From NCBI RefSeq assembly GCF_031157355.1, contig NZ_JAVIFT010000008.1, forward strand, positions 1 to 64,000: DNA of 64,000 nt, read 5' to 3'. Position 1 is the stretch's first letter. Each line of letters starts with the position of its first letter. The DNA is from Hyphomicrobium sp. LHD-15 (GTDB lineage: Bacteria > Pseudomonadota > Alphaproteobacteria > Rhizobiales > Hyphomicrobiaceae). Below the pieces are notes generated by a model that saw nothing but the letters and a program-made list of their open reading frames with translations, made no database searches and was not told the origin of the DNA. A program made the translations under genes and the position numbers. Positions 25,542-34,520 of the stretch are shown piece by piece.

Positions 25542-27757
25542 ACATCTCGCTTGCTGATGCTGAGTTGCGCTCCGCTCTCGATGAGGGCCGGCCGCGCGTC
25601 GAGACGACGTCGCTCGTGGTCGAGAACATGCAGTGCGGGGCGTGCATGTCGTCGATCGAGGGCGCGCTGCGCAACGTTCCAGGCGTGCTCGATGCCCGGG
25701 CCAATCTCTCGGCGAGGCGCGTCGCGGTTACGTTTCATCCCGAGAAGGCGCAGTCCCAGGCGCTGATCGATGCGCTTTCTGGTGCCGGCTTTCACGCGGC
25801 CGAGACACCGGAAACGGCTGCCAGCCAGTCCGAGGCGCGCGCGGACGACCTGCTGCGCCGGCTCGGTGTCGCGGGTTTCGCGGCAGCTAATGTGATGCTG
25901 CTTTCGGTATCGGTGTGGGCCGGAGAAGCGAGCGACATGGACCGCGCTGCGGCGTCGCTGTTTCACTGGCTTTCGGCGCTGATCGCGATGCCGGCTATCG
26001 CCTACGCTGCACAACCCTTCTTCCGTTCGGCTGGCGGCGCGCTCGGCAGCGGCCGCCTCAACATGGATGTGCCGATCTCGCTCGGCATCATCCTAGCTAC
26101 GGGCATGAGCCTGTTCCAAACCATCCGCGGCACGTCGCATGTGTATTTCGACGCCGCGATCATGCTGACGTTCTTCCTGCTGATCGGACGCTACCTCGAC
26201 GAGCAGGTGCGGCTTCGGGCGCGCGGCGCGGCCGAGAATCTGATCGGCCTCAAGGCGCTGACGGCGATGGTGATCGGCGCCGATGGAACTGCGACGCGCG
26301 TGCCGGCCCGGACGCTTGTACCCGGCATGCGTATCCATGTTGCGGCCGGCGAGCGTATTCCGGTCGACGGACGGATTCTCGACGGGTTGACCGACATCGA
26401 CGCGAGCCTAATCACGGGAGAAACGCTCCCGGCAGCGGGCGCTCCGGGAAGCAACGTTCATGCGGGCACGCTCAATCTCACGCGTGCGATCACGGTGGAG
26501 GCCACTGCGACCGACGACAGCACGTTGCTGGCCGAAATTGCGCGACTGATGCAGTCGGCCGAGCAGGGGCGAGGTCAATACGTTCGACTTGCGGATAGGG
26601 CGTCGCGGCTCTATGCGCCGGCGGTCCACGTGCTCGGTGCCGCTACGCTTCTCGGCTGGATGATGGTAGGTGCGGGCTGGGAAGTTGCGCTGACGAATGC
26701 TGTCGCCGTGTTGATCATCACCTGCCCGTGTGCGCTCGCGCTTGCGGTGCCGGCGGTGCAAGTCGCGGCGACGAGCCGGCTGTTCGGCAAAGGCGTGATC
26801 GTGAAGGCCGCCGACGGGCTCGAGCGGCTCTCGGAGGTCGATACCGTCGTGTTCGACAAGACCGGAACGCTCACGCGCGGCGAGCCTGCGCTGCGCAATG
26901 GCGCGGAGATCGACGATGATGTGCTGATGGCGGCCGCGTCGCTGGCCATTTCCAGCCGCCATCCCTATTCGCGGGCGGTCGTGAAGGCGGCGCGCGACAG
27001 GGGCTTGGATATCATTCCAGCCGAGAGCGTGACCGAGGTGGCGGGTTCGGGACTTTCGGCGCAGACGAGCAACGGAGAACGCCGGCTCGGCTCGGCCGCA
27101 TGGGTGAGCGAGGGCACTTCTTCTGCGGGTGCGCCTGGCTCGCTGTTCTATGGGGATGGCACAGCCGCGCCAGTTGCGTTCCATTTCGACGATATCGTCC
27201 GTGACGACGCGACCGAGGTCGTGGCGGCGCTTCGGGCGCAAGGGTATACGGTGCACCTGTTGTCGGGTGATCGGCCACAAGCCGTCGCCGCAGCGGCACA
27301 GGAAGCCGGTATTGCCTATTGGTCCGGAGGCGTGCGTCCCGATGGCAAGATTGCGATGCTGGAACGGCTCAAGGCCGAGGGGCATCGGGTCTTGATGGTG
27401 GGCGACGGCCTCAACGATGCGCCGGCGCTGGCTGCGGCCCATGCGTCGCTTTCGCCGTCTTCGGCCGCGGACATCAGCCAGACTGCTGCGGATGCGGTGT
27501 TTCAGGGGCAGCAGCTCGCGCCGATCCTCGAGGCGCTCAAGGTCGCGCGTGCGTCACAGCGTATGGCCGTGCAGAATTTCGGCATTGCGCTCGCCTACAA
27601 TGTCGTGTCGGTGCCGCTGGCAATGGCGGGACACGTGACGCCGCTGATCGCGGCGCTTGCGATGTCGCTGTCGTCCATCGCGGTCACGGCAAACGCGTTG
27701 AGGCTGCGGCGGCGCAAGCTCGCGCTCGAACCCGCCATCGGAGGAGGTCAATCATGA
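25526..27757 (+). CDS. ccoI: cbb3-associated copper-transporting P1B-type ATPase
   Basis: This ATPase exports copper to the periplasm for CcoN metallation. A GTG at 25526 with TCCGGAGG seven bases upstream gives 743 residues; the frame is open from 25250 but the extra part is unlike protein. It has an N-terminal metal-binding domain (CGAC, Cys37/Cys40), the transport motif TCPCALALA, the phosphorylation site DKTGTLTRGE and GDGLNDAPAL. It lies in the canonical ccoGHIS order. Confidence 0.94.
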   Translation: MGRTLDISLADAELRSALDEGRPRVETTSLVVENMQCGACMSSIEGALRNVPGVLDARANLSARRVAVTFHPEKAQSQALIDALSGAGFHAAETPETAASQSEARADDLLRRLGVAGFAAANVMLLSVSVWAGEASDMDRAAASLFHWLSALIAMPAIAYAAQPFFRSAGGALGSGRLNMDVPISLGIILATGMSLFQTIRGTSHVYFDAAIMLTFFLLIGRYLDEQVRLRARGAAENLIGLKALTAMVIGADGTATRVPARTLVPGMRIHVAAGERIPVDGRILDGLTDIDASLITGETLPAAGAPGSNVHAGTLNLTRAITVEATATDDSTLLAEIARLMQSAEQGRGQYVRLADRASRLYAPAVHVLGAATLLGWMMVGAGWEVALTNAVAVLIITCPCALALAVPAVQVAATSRLFGKGVIVKAADGLERLSEVDTVVFDKTGTLTRGEPALRNGAEIDDDVLMAAASLAISSRHPYSRAVVKAARDRGLDIIPAESVTEVAGSGLSAQTSNGERRLGSAAWVSEGTSSAGAPGSLFYGDGTAAPVAFHFDDIVRDDATEVVAALRAQGYTVHLLSGDRPQAVAAAAQEAGIAYWSGGVRPDGKIAMLERLKAEGHRVLMVGDGLNDAPALAAAHASLSPSSAADISQTAADAVFQGQQLAPILEALKVARASQRMAVQNFGIALAYNVVSVPLAMAGHVTPLIAALAMSLSSIAVTANALRLRRRKLALEPAIGGGQS

Positions 27758-27924
27758 CCGCGCTTGCCTGGCTGATTCCCTGCGCGCTCGTGTTGGGCCT
27801 CGTCGGACTGGTCGCGTTTCTGTGGGCCCTCAACTCGGGTCAGTTCCAGGATCTCGAAGGCGCGGGCTGGCGGGCTATCCAGGATGACGAGGATGCGCCA
27901 TCGACGGCGCCGGATAACCGCTAG
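27754..27924 (+). CDS. ccoS: cbb3 oxidase maturation protein CcoS
   Basis: The 56-residue protein has one helix (about residues 5-27) followed by FWALNSGQFQDLEGAG-like CcoS sequence (here LWALNSGQFQDLEGAGWRAI) and an acidic tail. It overlaps ccoI by four bases (ATGA) and has a GAGGAGG ribosome site. CcoS is required for cofactor insertion into CcoN. It ends the operon. Confidence 0.93.
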   Translation: MTALAWLIPCALVLGLVGLVAFLWALNSGQFQDLEGAGWRAIQDDEDAPSTAPDNR

Positions 27925-27968
27925 GCGCCGCTGTCTTAAACCGGCTTCTCCTGTCGATTGTCTTGTCG

Positions 27969-28013
27969 CTTAGAGCAAGATCGCTTTTCTTTGAATCGCG
28001 ATCTCGCTCTAAG
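27969..28013. terminator. 16-bp hairpin between convergent ccoS and acyl-CoA synthetase genes
   Basis: Bases 27969-27984 pair with 27998-28013 with a single mismatch and a 13-base loop. It probably ends both converging transcripts. The arm sequence (TTAGAGCAAGATCGC) has the look of a dispersed intergenic palindrome of this group of bacteria, but a second copy was not found in the window. Confidence 0.7.
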
Positions 28014-28036
28014 TTTCTGATGAGACCGATGATTAT

Positions 28037-30745
28037 TTAGGTGCGCGCTGTGCGGAGCGCTTGCGGAGTTGCGCCGATTTGCAGCGTCGCGCGGCGCAGC
28101 GTGCTGTCGTCGTCGATGGTCTCGATCTTGAAGCCGAGAGCCTGGCACATCGTCAGCATGGTGGTATTGGTGGCGAGGATCTCGCCGAAGAGCTGCTGCA
28201 GGCCTTCTTCGCGGGCGTAGGCGATCAGGTGCTGCATCAGGAGCCAGCCGAGCCCTTTTCCCTTGAGATCGGAACGGACCAGCACGGCGTACTCGGCGCG
28301 CGTGTAGTCGGGATCCGCCGAAAGGCGGCTTACGCCCAACAGCTCGCCATCCGGAGACAGCGCCACGAACGCCATCTCGCGCGCGTAGTCGATCTGCGTC
28401 AGGCGCGCGATGAATTTGTGCGAGCGGTCGGGCTTCATGGTGAAGAAGCGCATGTGGGCGTCCTCGGGCGTCACGTGCTCGAAGAAGCGATCGTAGAGTT
28501 TTTCGTCCTCGGGGCGCACGGGACGCAGGTGGAACTTGCCGATGCGCGGCAGCTCACGATCTTCTTCCCATTGGGCGGGATAGGGCCTGATCGAAAGCGG
28601 CAGGCGCGGCTCCCTGATCGCGTCGGCGACGCGGACACGAGCATCGAGCGCGATGCAGCCGCGTTCGTCGGCCAATAGCGGATTGATGTCGAGTTCGCGG
28701 ATCTCGGGATGGTTGGCGATCATGTAGCTGACGCGCACCAGCACCTCTGCGATGGCGTCGAGATCGGCGCGTGGGCGGTTGCGGTATCCTTGCAGCAAGC
28801 GGCTGATGCGGGTCTGGCGGATGGCATCGTGGGCCAGCATGAGATCGAGCGGCGGAAGCGCGTGGGCGGTATCCTTGATGACCTCGACCGCGGTGCCGCC
28901 TGCGCCGAACAGTAGCGTGGGGCCGAAGGTTCTGTCCTCGCTCATGCCGACGATAAGCTCGTGCGCGTCCGGGCGCTCGATCATCGGTTCCACGGTGAAG
29001 CCTTCGAGATGGGCGTCGGGGCGGATGCGTGCGATGTCGGCAAGCATGGCGCGCGCAGCTTCTCGGGCTTCCTCGGGGCTTCTAAGACCAAGGCGGACGC
29101 CGCCGACATCCGATTTGTGGGAGATGTCGTCGGAGAGGATCTTGATCACGCAGGCGGGCGTTGTTTCCATGATCTTGCGGGCGGCGTTTGCAACGGCGTC
29201 CGGATCCCTGGCGATGACCGTCTCGGCGACGGGAATGCCGTAGGCGGAGAGGATTGCCTTCGATTCCTTTTCCGTCAGCATGAAGCGGTTGCGTGCGATC
29301 GCCTCCGAGATCACGGCGCTGGCGTGGTCGGTATCAAAGTGCAGGTTTCCGGGGGCGGTCGGGGGCGTGCGCATCAGCTCGTTCTGCGAACGCCTGTAGG
29401 CGACGAGCTGCATGAAGCCTTCGATGGCTTCGGCGGGGGTATCGAACGTCGGGATGCCGGCTTTCGCGAATTGGCGGCGGCTTTCGGTTGCGGCGCCGTC
29501 ACCGAGCCAGTTGGTCAGCACGGTTTTCTTGCGCCCGGTTTTTGCGGTATCCGACGCGTGCGCGCGAATGACCGCGCTGGCGGCGGCTTCGCTCGAAGCC
29601 AGGGCGGTCGGGCAATTGATGACGAGAACCGCGTCGAGCGCCTTGTCGGCGAGTAGAATTTCGAGGGCCGCCTCGTAGCGATCCGGGCCTGCGTCGCCGA
29701 TGATGTCGACCGGATTACCTCTCGACCAGGTCGGCGGGAGCACGTTGTTCAGCGCGGCTTGCGTTTCGGGGGAGAGGTCTGCGGGGTCGACGTTGAAGTC
29801 CGCGAGCCGGTCGGCCGCGAGCACGCCCGCGCCGCCACCGTTGGTCAGGATGGCAAGCCGCTCGCCTTCGAGCTTCGGCGTGAAGGAGAGAATTTCGGCG
29901 GCGCTGAACAGCGAGTCGAGATCGCCGACACGGACGAGGCCCGCGCGCCGGAATGCGGCGTCGTAGACGGCATCCGCGCCCGAAAGCGCGCCGGTGTGTG
30001 ATTGCGCGGCCTTGGCGCCCGAGGCGTGGCGGCCGGATTTCAGAACGATGACTGGCTTTGCACGCGCGGCGCGGCGGGCCGCTGACAGGAATTTGGGAGC
30101 ACTGGTGATTTGCTCGACGTAAAGCAGGATCGCCTTGCTCTGCGGGTCGCCGGCGAGAAAATCCAGGAGGTCGCCGAAGTCGACGTCGGCCATGTCGCCC
30201 ATAGAGACGACTTTCGAGAAACCGATGCCGCGGGCGTGTGCCCAGTCGATGACCGCGGTGACGAGCGCGCCTGATTGGGAGAGGAACGCGAGATCACCCT
30301 TGAGCGGCATCCCATGCGCAAAGCTCGCGTTGAGCCCCAGGCGCGGCAGGAGCAGGCCGATGCAGTTCGGCCCCACGATGCGCATGCAGGTTGGCCGTGC
30401 CGCGTTGAACATTTTTCGGCGGAGCATCGTGTCGATGCCCGCCGTGATCACGATCGCCGCGCGCGTTCCTTTTGCGGCGAGGTCCGCGATCACGGAAGGA
30501 ATTGTTTTCGGGGGCGTCGCGATGACGGCGAGATCGGGTGTCGCTGGGAGTGCCGCGATGGACGGATAGCAGACGGTTCCTTCAATCTCCGAGTGCTTTG
30601 GGTTGACCAGATAGAGGTCGCCCGCAAATCCACCTGTCTTGAGGTTGGATGTCACGATGCGGCCGACGCTGCCGGGCTCCGGGCTCGCGCCGATGAAGGC
30701 CACCGACTTCGGCGAGAACAGGAATTCGAGGTTGCGAACCGTCAT
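28037..30745 (-). CDS. PatZ-like acyl-CoA synthetase (ADP-forming type) fused to GNAT acetyltransferase
   Basis: The 902-residue protein has a CoA-binding domain (about residues 5-135; GASPEPGSVG), a succinyl-CoA-ligase-like part (150-300), an ATP-grasp region (480-700) and a C-terminal GNAT domain (about 730-890; RSDLKGKGLGWLLMQHLI). This is the layout of Pat/PatZ protein lysine acetyltransferases, which acetylate and inactivate acetyl-CoA synthetase and other enzymes. The ATG at 30745 with AAAGG upstream is preferred to 30799. No partner gene is evident; it is convergent with ccoS. Confidence 0.88.
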   Translation of the reverse strand: MTVRNLEFLFSPKSVAFIGASPEPGSVGRIVTSNLKTGGFAGDLYLVNPKHSEIEGTVCYPSIAALPATPDLAVIATPPKTIPSVIADLAAKGTRAAIVITAGIDTMLRRKMFNAARPTCMRIVGPNCIGLLLPRLGLNASFAHGMPLKGDLAFLSQSGALVTAVIDWAHARGIGFSKVVSMGDMADVDFGDLLDFLAGDPQSKAILLYVEQITSAPKFLSAARRAARAKPVIVLKSGRHASGAKAAQSHTGALSGADAVYDAAFRRAGLVRVGDLDSLFSAAEILSFTPKLEGERLAILTNGGGAGVLAADRLADFNVDPADLSPETQAALNNVLPPTWSRGNPVDIIGDAGPDRYEAALEILLADKALDAVLVINCPTALASSEAAASAVIRAHASDTAKTGRKKTVLTNWLGDGAATESRRQFAKAGIPTFDTPAEAIEGFMQLVAYRRSQNELMRTPPTAPGNLHFDTDHASAVISEAIARNRFMLTEKESKAILSAYGIPVAETVIARDPDAVANAARKIMETTPACVIKILSDDISHKSDVGGVRLGLRSPEEAREAARAMLADIARIRPDAHLEGFTVEPMIERPDAHELIVGMSEDRTFGPTLLFGAGGTAVEVIKDTAHALPPLDLMLAHDAIRQTRISRLLQGYRNRPRADLDAIAEVLVRVSYMIANHPEIRELDINPLLADERGCIALDARVRVADAIREPRLPLSIRPYPAQWEEDRELPRIGKFHLRPVRPEDEKLYDRFFEHVTPEDAHMRFFTMKPDRSHKFIARLTQIDYAREMAFVALSPDGELLGVSRLSADPDYTRAEYAVLVRSDLKGKGLGWLLMQHLIAYAREEGLQQLFGEILATNTTMLTMCQALGFKIETIDDDSTLRRATLQIGATPQALRTART

Positions 30746-31053
30746 TGTGGGGCCTTTCGGTGCATCGTGGCACGGTCCTCGGTCGAGGTGAGGACGCACA
30801 TGTTCATGAGATCCGGCTCATGGGATCGGGCCTGAGCTGCGCTAATACTTCGTCTGCGTCCGGAAGGATTTGACGCAAGCTGCTGCACGTTCACATCGAT
30901 TTCGATCAACTCAATCAAAAAAATCTGAATCGCGCGTTTGGCCAATAGTCTAAACCGCGGCGCGATACAGTTCAGTGACGCGGCTCCAAGTGGAAGGAAA
31001 CCGTCACGCGGCTGGAGGTTCCCGGCGATGCGCAGTGTTAGCAGCATCCGGGC
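30746..31053. other. Intergenic region without recognised gene
   Basis: These 308 bases separate two minus-strand genes. The part around 30880-30930 is AT-richer and contains GATCAA/AATCAA words that do not form an FNR-type box. It should hold the promoter of the PatZ-like gene; no ORF is convincing. Confidence 0.45.
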
Positions 31054-31608
31054 TCAGTTGAGCTGCGCCGTCATTTCGTGGGTCAGCAGAACTTCGCAAT
31101 TCGCATCCAAGAGCGCGCGTGAAGTCGCCATGCGCTGTTCGGCATTTTCCGTTCTTGCAATGACGAGGGTGGCTCCGCCTGCGAGGCGGTTCACGACATG
31201 CTGGAAAAGGCGCTGCGTGCCGAGCGGCGTGATGCGGAGGTCGACGGCGCTTTCTGCGTGGATGCTTTTCCACAGAGCCCTGAAGGGCCGCGGGGTTTTG
31301 CTCGCGCCGGGCATGTCTCGCCCCGATTTCAGAAAGACTTCGCTGGTGCAGCGGCTTATGCGATCGCTTGCCGCGGATGGCGGGCGTCGGCTTTGCGCCG
31401 TTTGGGATACGACGAGGACGTCGCAATTGCGCGCGGCACTGGAAACGAGGCCCTCGATGGCTCTGTCGGCCTGGGTCTGCTCCGGAAAAATACCGAGGAC
31501 GAAGGTTTGCCGGCCGCGCGCCGTCTCGCCCAGCCCGGCATCGGGGTATGCGGCTGCTTCGGCATTTCCGGTCAGAGGCGTTTGGTCCTTCGCGGCTGTC
31601 GTCACCAA
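31054..31608 (-). CDS. Hypothetical protein, stress-protein-like
   Basis: About 184 residues, starting at a TTG (31608) or GTG (31605) after GAGAGGG. A segment QTFVLGIFPEQTQADRAIEGL resembles the beta-alpha opening of small general-stress domains. The C-terminal half (LFQHVVNRLAGGATLVIARTENAEQRMATSRALLDANCEVLLTHE) looks like a second alpha-beta unit. I cannot name a family with certainty. It is divergent from the response regulator at 31828. Confidence 0.6.
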   Translation of the reverse strand: MVTTAAKDQTPLTGNAEAAAYPDAGLGETARGRQTFVLGIFPEQTQADRAIEGLVSSAARNCDVLVVSQTAQSRRPPSAASDRISRCTSEVFLKSGRDMPGASKTPRPFRALWKSIHAESAVDLRITPLGTQRLFQHVVNRLAGGATLVIARTENAEQRMATSRALLDANCEVLLTHEMTAQLN

Positions 31609-31827
31609 GCCCTCTCGGGTAACCTTTGCCTAGCCTCGACGATGCAAATACATTCTTTACGCCGAGGCATTTGGCGCGTTCGCCAATGTGCGATAGGGGG
31701 ATAAGATTGGTCCCGCGTTCCAGGCGTATGGTCCAATTGTAAGAATGTGTATCAGCATGTGTCAGAGAGCCTCTAAAAGGGGTGACATCTGACGTTTGCG
31801 GCGGTCGGCTCGGGTGAAGAGAGAAAA

Positions 31828-32568
31828 ATGTCTCAACACGAGATCTCACAAGTCCTGATCGTGGACGACGAACCTGAAATCCGCGCGCTGCTGAGGGCCG
31901 GGCTCGAAGCCGAAGGTTTCGGCGTGGTCGAAGCGGCGAGCGGCGCGGAGGCCGAAGCGCATCTCGATCGCCAGCCGATCGCGCTGATGACGCTCGATCT
32001 CAAGCTCGGTGGCGAGGATGGGCTCAAGCTTGCCCGCGATTTCCGCGCCAAACGCAACACGCCGATCATCATGATCACCGGCAAGGGCGATCCGATCGAC
32101 CGCGTGGTCGGGCTCGAGCTCGGTGCCGACGACTACATCTCGAAGCCGTTCTTGATGCGCGAGGTTGTTGCGCGCGTCCGCGCCGTGCTGAGGCGCTATG
32201 TCGGGGGCGCCGAGGAGGCTGATACCGGCGCGACCGAGCGGCCCGACGGGACGCGCTTTGCGTTCGATGGATGGTCGATCGATGTGAAACGGCGCGAGGT
32301 GCGCGATCCAAAGGGCGCCAACGTCGAGCTGACGACGGCGGAGTTCAATCTGCTCATCATTTTCGTGCAGCGACCCGGCCGCGTGCTGTCGCGGGACGAA
32401 CTGATGGACCTGCTCAAGGGCCACGACTGGACGCCGATGGATCGGTCGATCGACGGCCTCGTCGCGCGGCTGCGCAAGAAGATCGAGCCCGAAAGCGAGC
32501 GGCCGCAGCTGGTCAAGACCGTGCGCGGTGTCGGCTATGCATTCGCGGGAAGTGTCAAGCGAGTCTAA
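31828..32568 (+). CDS. OmpR-family two-component response regulator
   Basis: The 246-residue protein has a receiver domain (about residues 5-120; acidic pair DDE near 12, phosphoacceptor in LDLKLGG near 56, Lys in SKPF) and a winged-helix DNA-binding domain (about 150-240; VARLRKKIEPE, VRGVGYAF). It is convergent with the hybrid kinase at 32575, a possible partner, but no classical kinase is adjacent. Targets unknown. Confidence 0.92.
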   Translation: MSQHEISQVLIVDDEPEIRALLRAGLEAEGFGVVEAASGAEAEAHLDRQPIALMTLDLKLGGEDGLKLARDFRAKRNTPIIMITGKGDPIDRVVGLELGADDYISKPFLMREVVARVRAVLRRYVGGAEEADTGATERPDGTRFAFDGWSIDVKRREVRDPKGANVELTTAEFNLLIIFVQRPGRVLSRDELMDLLKGHDWTPMDRSIDGLVARLRKKIEPESERPQLVKTVRGVGYAFAGSVKRV

Positions 32569-32590
32569 CGCGCCTTACGTCTTAGGCGCG
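32569..32590. terminator. Short hairpin shared by convergent regulator and kinase genes
   Basis: CGCGCCT at 32569-32575 pairs with AGGCGCG at 32584-32590. It starts directly after the regulator's stop and includes the kinase stop codon. No long T-run follows on either strand. Confidence 0.55.
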
Positions 32591-34236
32591 AGAGCATCGC
32601 GCAGCGCGACGGCAAGCTGCTTTCTGGGATAGGGCTTGCGCAGGATAGGAGCGTCAATCAGATCCGAGGGATCCTGGTTCGCCTCCTCGGCGGCATAGCC
32701 CGTTGTCAGCACGATCCTGGTTTGCGGTGCGTTGGCCCGGACCCAGCGGGCGAGGTCGTATCCCGAAAGTCCGCCTGCCATGACGATGTCGCTCAGGATG
32801 AGATCGATAGGGTCGCCGCTTTCGAGAATGCGGATCGCGGCCTGGCCGTTTTCGGCTTCCTGTACGACGTAGCCCAACCCTTCGACGCGCTGCAACGTCA
32901 GCTCGCGGACTTCGGGATTGTCTTCGACGACGAGCACCGTTTCGCAGTTTTCCGAGAGCGGGATCGGCTCGGAGGTTTCCTGGCGGATCAAATCGGCTTC
33001 CGCATCGGCGCGCGGCAAATAGAGGTTCACGATGGTTCCCTTGCCGAGCGTGCTCGCGATCGTCGAATAGCCACCCGATTGCTCGGCGAACCCATAGATT
33101 GTGCTGAGGCCCAGTCCGGTGCCGCGGCCGGGCTCTTTTGTCGTGAAGAAAGGTTCGAACGCCCGATCCAGAACTTCCGGTGGCATGCCCTGGCCGGTGT
33201 CGCTCACCGCGATGTGCACAAAATCTCCGGGATGGGGGGCGCCCGCTTCGGTTGCCGACACGTTCTTGGTCTCGATGACGAGTTGGCCGCCCGTGGGCAT
33301 CGCGTCACGTGCGTTGATCGCGAGATTCAGAATGGCATTTTCGAGTTCGCTCGGATCGGTGCGGGTGTGCCAGAGCTTACCGGCAAGCACGGTGGTGAGC
33401 GTGATCGGTTCGCCCAGAGAGCGCTTCAGGATTTCGGTGAGGCCAAGCACCAGCTCGTTGACGTCCACGACCTGCGTCGCGAGCCGGCGGCGGCGCGCGA
33501 AGGTCAAAAGGCGCTTGGTCAGCGCGGCGCCCATGTCGGCGGCGTCGGACGCTCGCTTCAGATATGCGCGAGAGCTTTCCTTGTCGATTTCGTAGCCGAG
33601 AAGCTCGAGATTGCCCGTGACGATGGTCAGGAGGTTGTTGAAGTCGTGCGCGACGCCGCCGGTCAGCTGGCCGAAGGCTTCCATGCGCTGGGCCTGGATG
33701 AGGGCGACCTGAGTTTCCTCGCGACGGCGGATCTCGGCTTCGAGATCGCGCGTGCGATCGGCAATACGCTTTTCGAGTTCCGAATTGGCGAGGGCGAGGG
33801 CTGCTTCCGTCCGTTTGCGTTCGGTTACGTCGCGCAGCACGACCATGTAGACTTTCTTGCCGCCGACCTGCTGCTTGGCGATGGAGGCTTCGGCGGGGAA
33901 TTCGCTGCCGTCTTTTTTCAGCGCAAAGATCTCCTGGCGGTCGCCCATCTTGCGGGCGGCGACTGGGGAAGCGGAGAAATCGGAAACGTGGCGTCGATGG
34001 ACGGCGTGGAAGCGGCTCGGGATAAGCTTGTCGATGGAATCGCCGATGATCTCTTCGGGCGTATAGCCGAAGATGGCGGTTGCGCCTTCGTTGAAGAGCG
34101 TGATGCGGAAGCGCTCGTCGAGCGAGATGATCGCGTCGGCTGCGATGGTCAGAATGGCCGAGATCTGGGTTTCGGCAATTCTCAGATTTTCGCTCGGATC
34201 GCGCCGGGGTGACGGCGGCTGGGGCGTGTCGGCCAT
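32575..34236 (-). CDS. PAS-domain hybrid sensor histidine kinase
   Basis: The 553-residue protein is soluble, with no membrane helices. It contains a PAS domain (about residues 20-140; FGYTPEEIIGDSI), a coiled coil, a HisKA box with GGVAHDFNNLL (about 185), an ATPase domain (about 300-410; NAILNLAINARDAMP and GTGLGLSTIYG) and a C-terminal receiver (about 430-550; LILSDIVMAGG). The ATG at 34236 is used; the frame upstream to 34650 reads as non-coding. It may work with the OmpR-type regulator that converges on it. Confidence 0.9.
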   Translation of the reverse strand: MADTPQPPSPRRDPSENLRIAETQISAILTIAADAIISLDERFRITLFNEGATAIFGYTPEEIIGDSIDKLIPSRFHAVHRRHVSDFSASPVAARKMGDRQEIFALKKDGSEFPAEASIAKQQVGGKKVYMVVLRDVTERKRTEAALALANSELEKRIADRTRDLEAEIRRREETQVALIQAQRMEAFGQLTGGVAHDFNNLLTIVTGNLELLGYEIDKESSRAYLKRASDAADMGAALTKRLLTFARRRRLATQVVDVNELVLGLTEILKRSLGEPITLTTVLAGKLWHTRTDPSELENAILNLAINARDAMPTGGQLVIETKNVSATEAGAPHPGDFVHIAVSDTGQGMPPEVLDRAFEPFFTTKEPGRGTGLGLSTIYGFAEQSGGYSTIASTLGKGTIVNLYLPRADAEADLIRQETSEPIPLSENCETVLVVEDNPEVRELTLQRVEGLGYVVQEAENGQAAIRILESGDPIDLILSDIVMAGGLSGYDLARWVRANAPQTRIVLTTGYAAEEANQDPSDLIDAPILRKPYPRKQLAVALRDALAPKT

Positions 34237-34480
34237 GGGCTCTCTCGACCAATTCCAAAGTGTCTTAGCATCCGGCTCAGGACGCGCCAACCCGGGGCAT
34301 CTCATCCGCAGGCGCGGCGGGAGCTGGGCGTTCGACGACGATCCGGACGATAGCAGCGACGACGAGCCGGGCTTCAAGTTCGGCAAACATTGCATCGTTC
34401 CGAGCGCGTACATCCCGTTCCGTGAGCACGACTGCGTGCTGCGCACCTTTGTCATCGAGCCCGTTGTCGATCTCGATTGA
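34235..34480 (+). CDS. Small acidic hypothetical protein
   Basis: An 81-residue frame whose ATG (34235-34237) overlaps the divergent kinase ATG (34234-34236). Third codon positions are strongly G/C and the translation looks real: a polar N-terminus, an acidic DDDPDDSSDDE run, then FKFGKHCIVPSAYIPFREHDCVLRTFVIEPVVD. No family recognised. The ribosome site is weak, and the shared start region would place the kinase promoter inside this gene, so caution is needed. Confidence 0.5.
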   Translation: MGSLDQFQSVLASGSGRANPGHLIRRRGGSWAFDDDPDDSSDDEPGFKFGKHCIVPSAYIPFREHDCVLRTFVIEPVVDLD

Positions 34481-34520
34481 GCGGTGGTATCGGACTGATT
34501 GGGTCCGAAGCGATCATGGG

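Noticed and set aside
30880-30930. GATCAA/AATCAA words resembling FNR half-sites
   Set aside because: Half-sites are in the wrong relative orientation and spacing for an FNR/FixK box.
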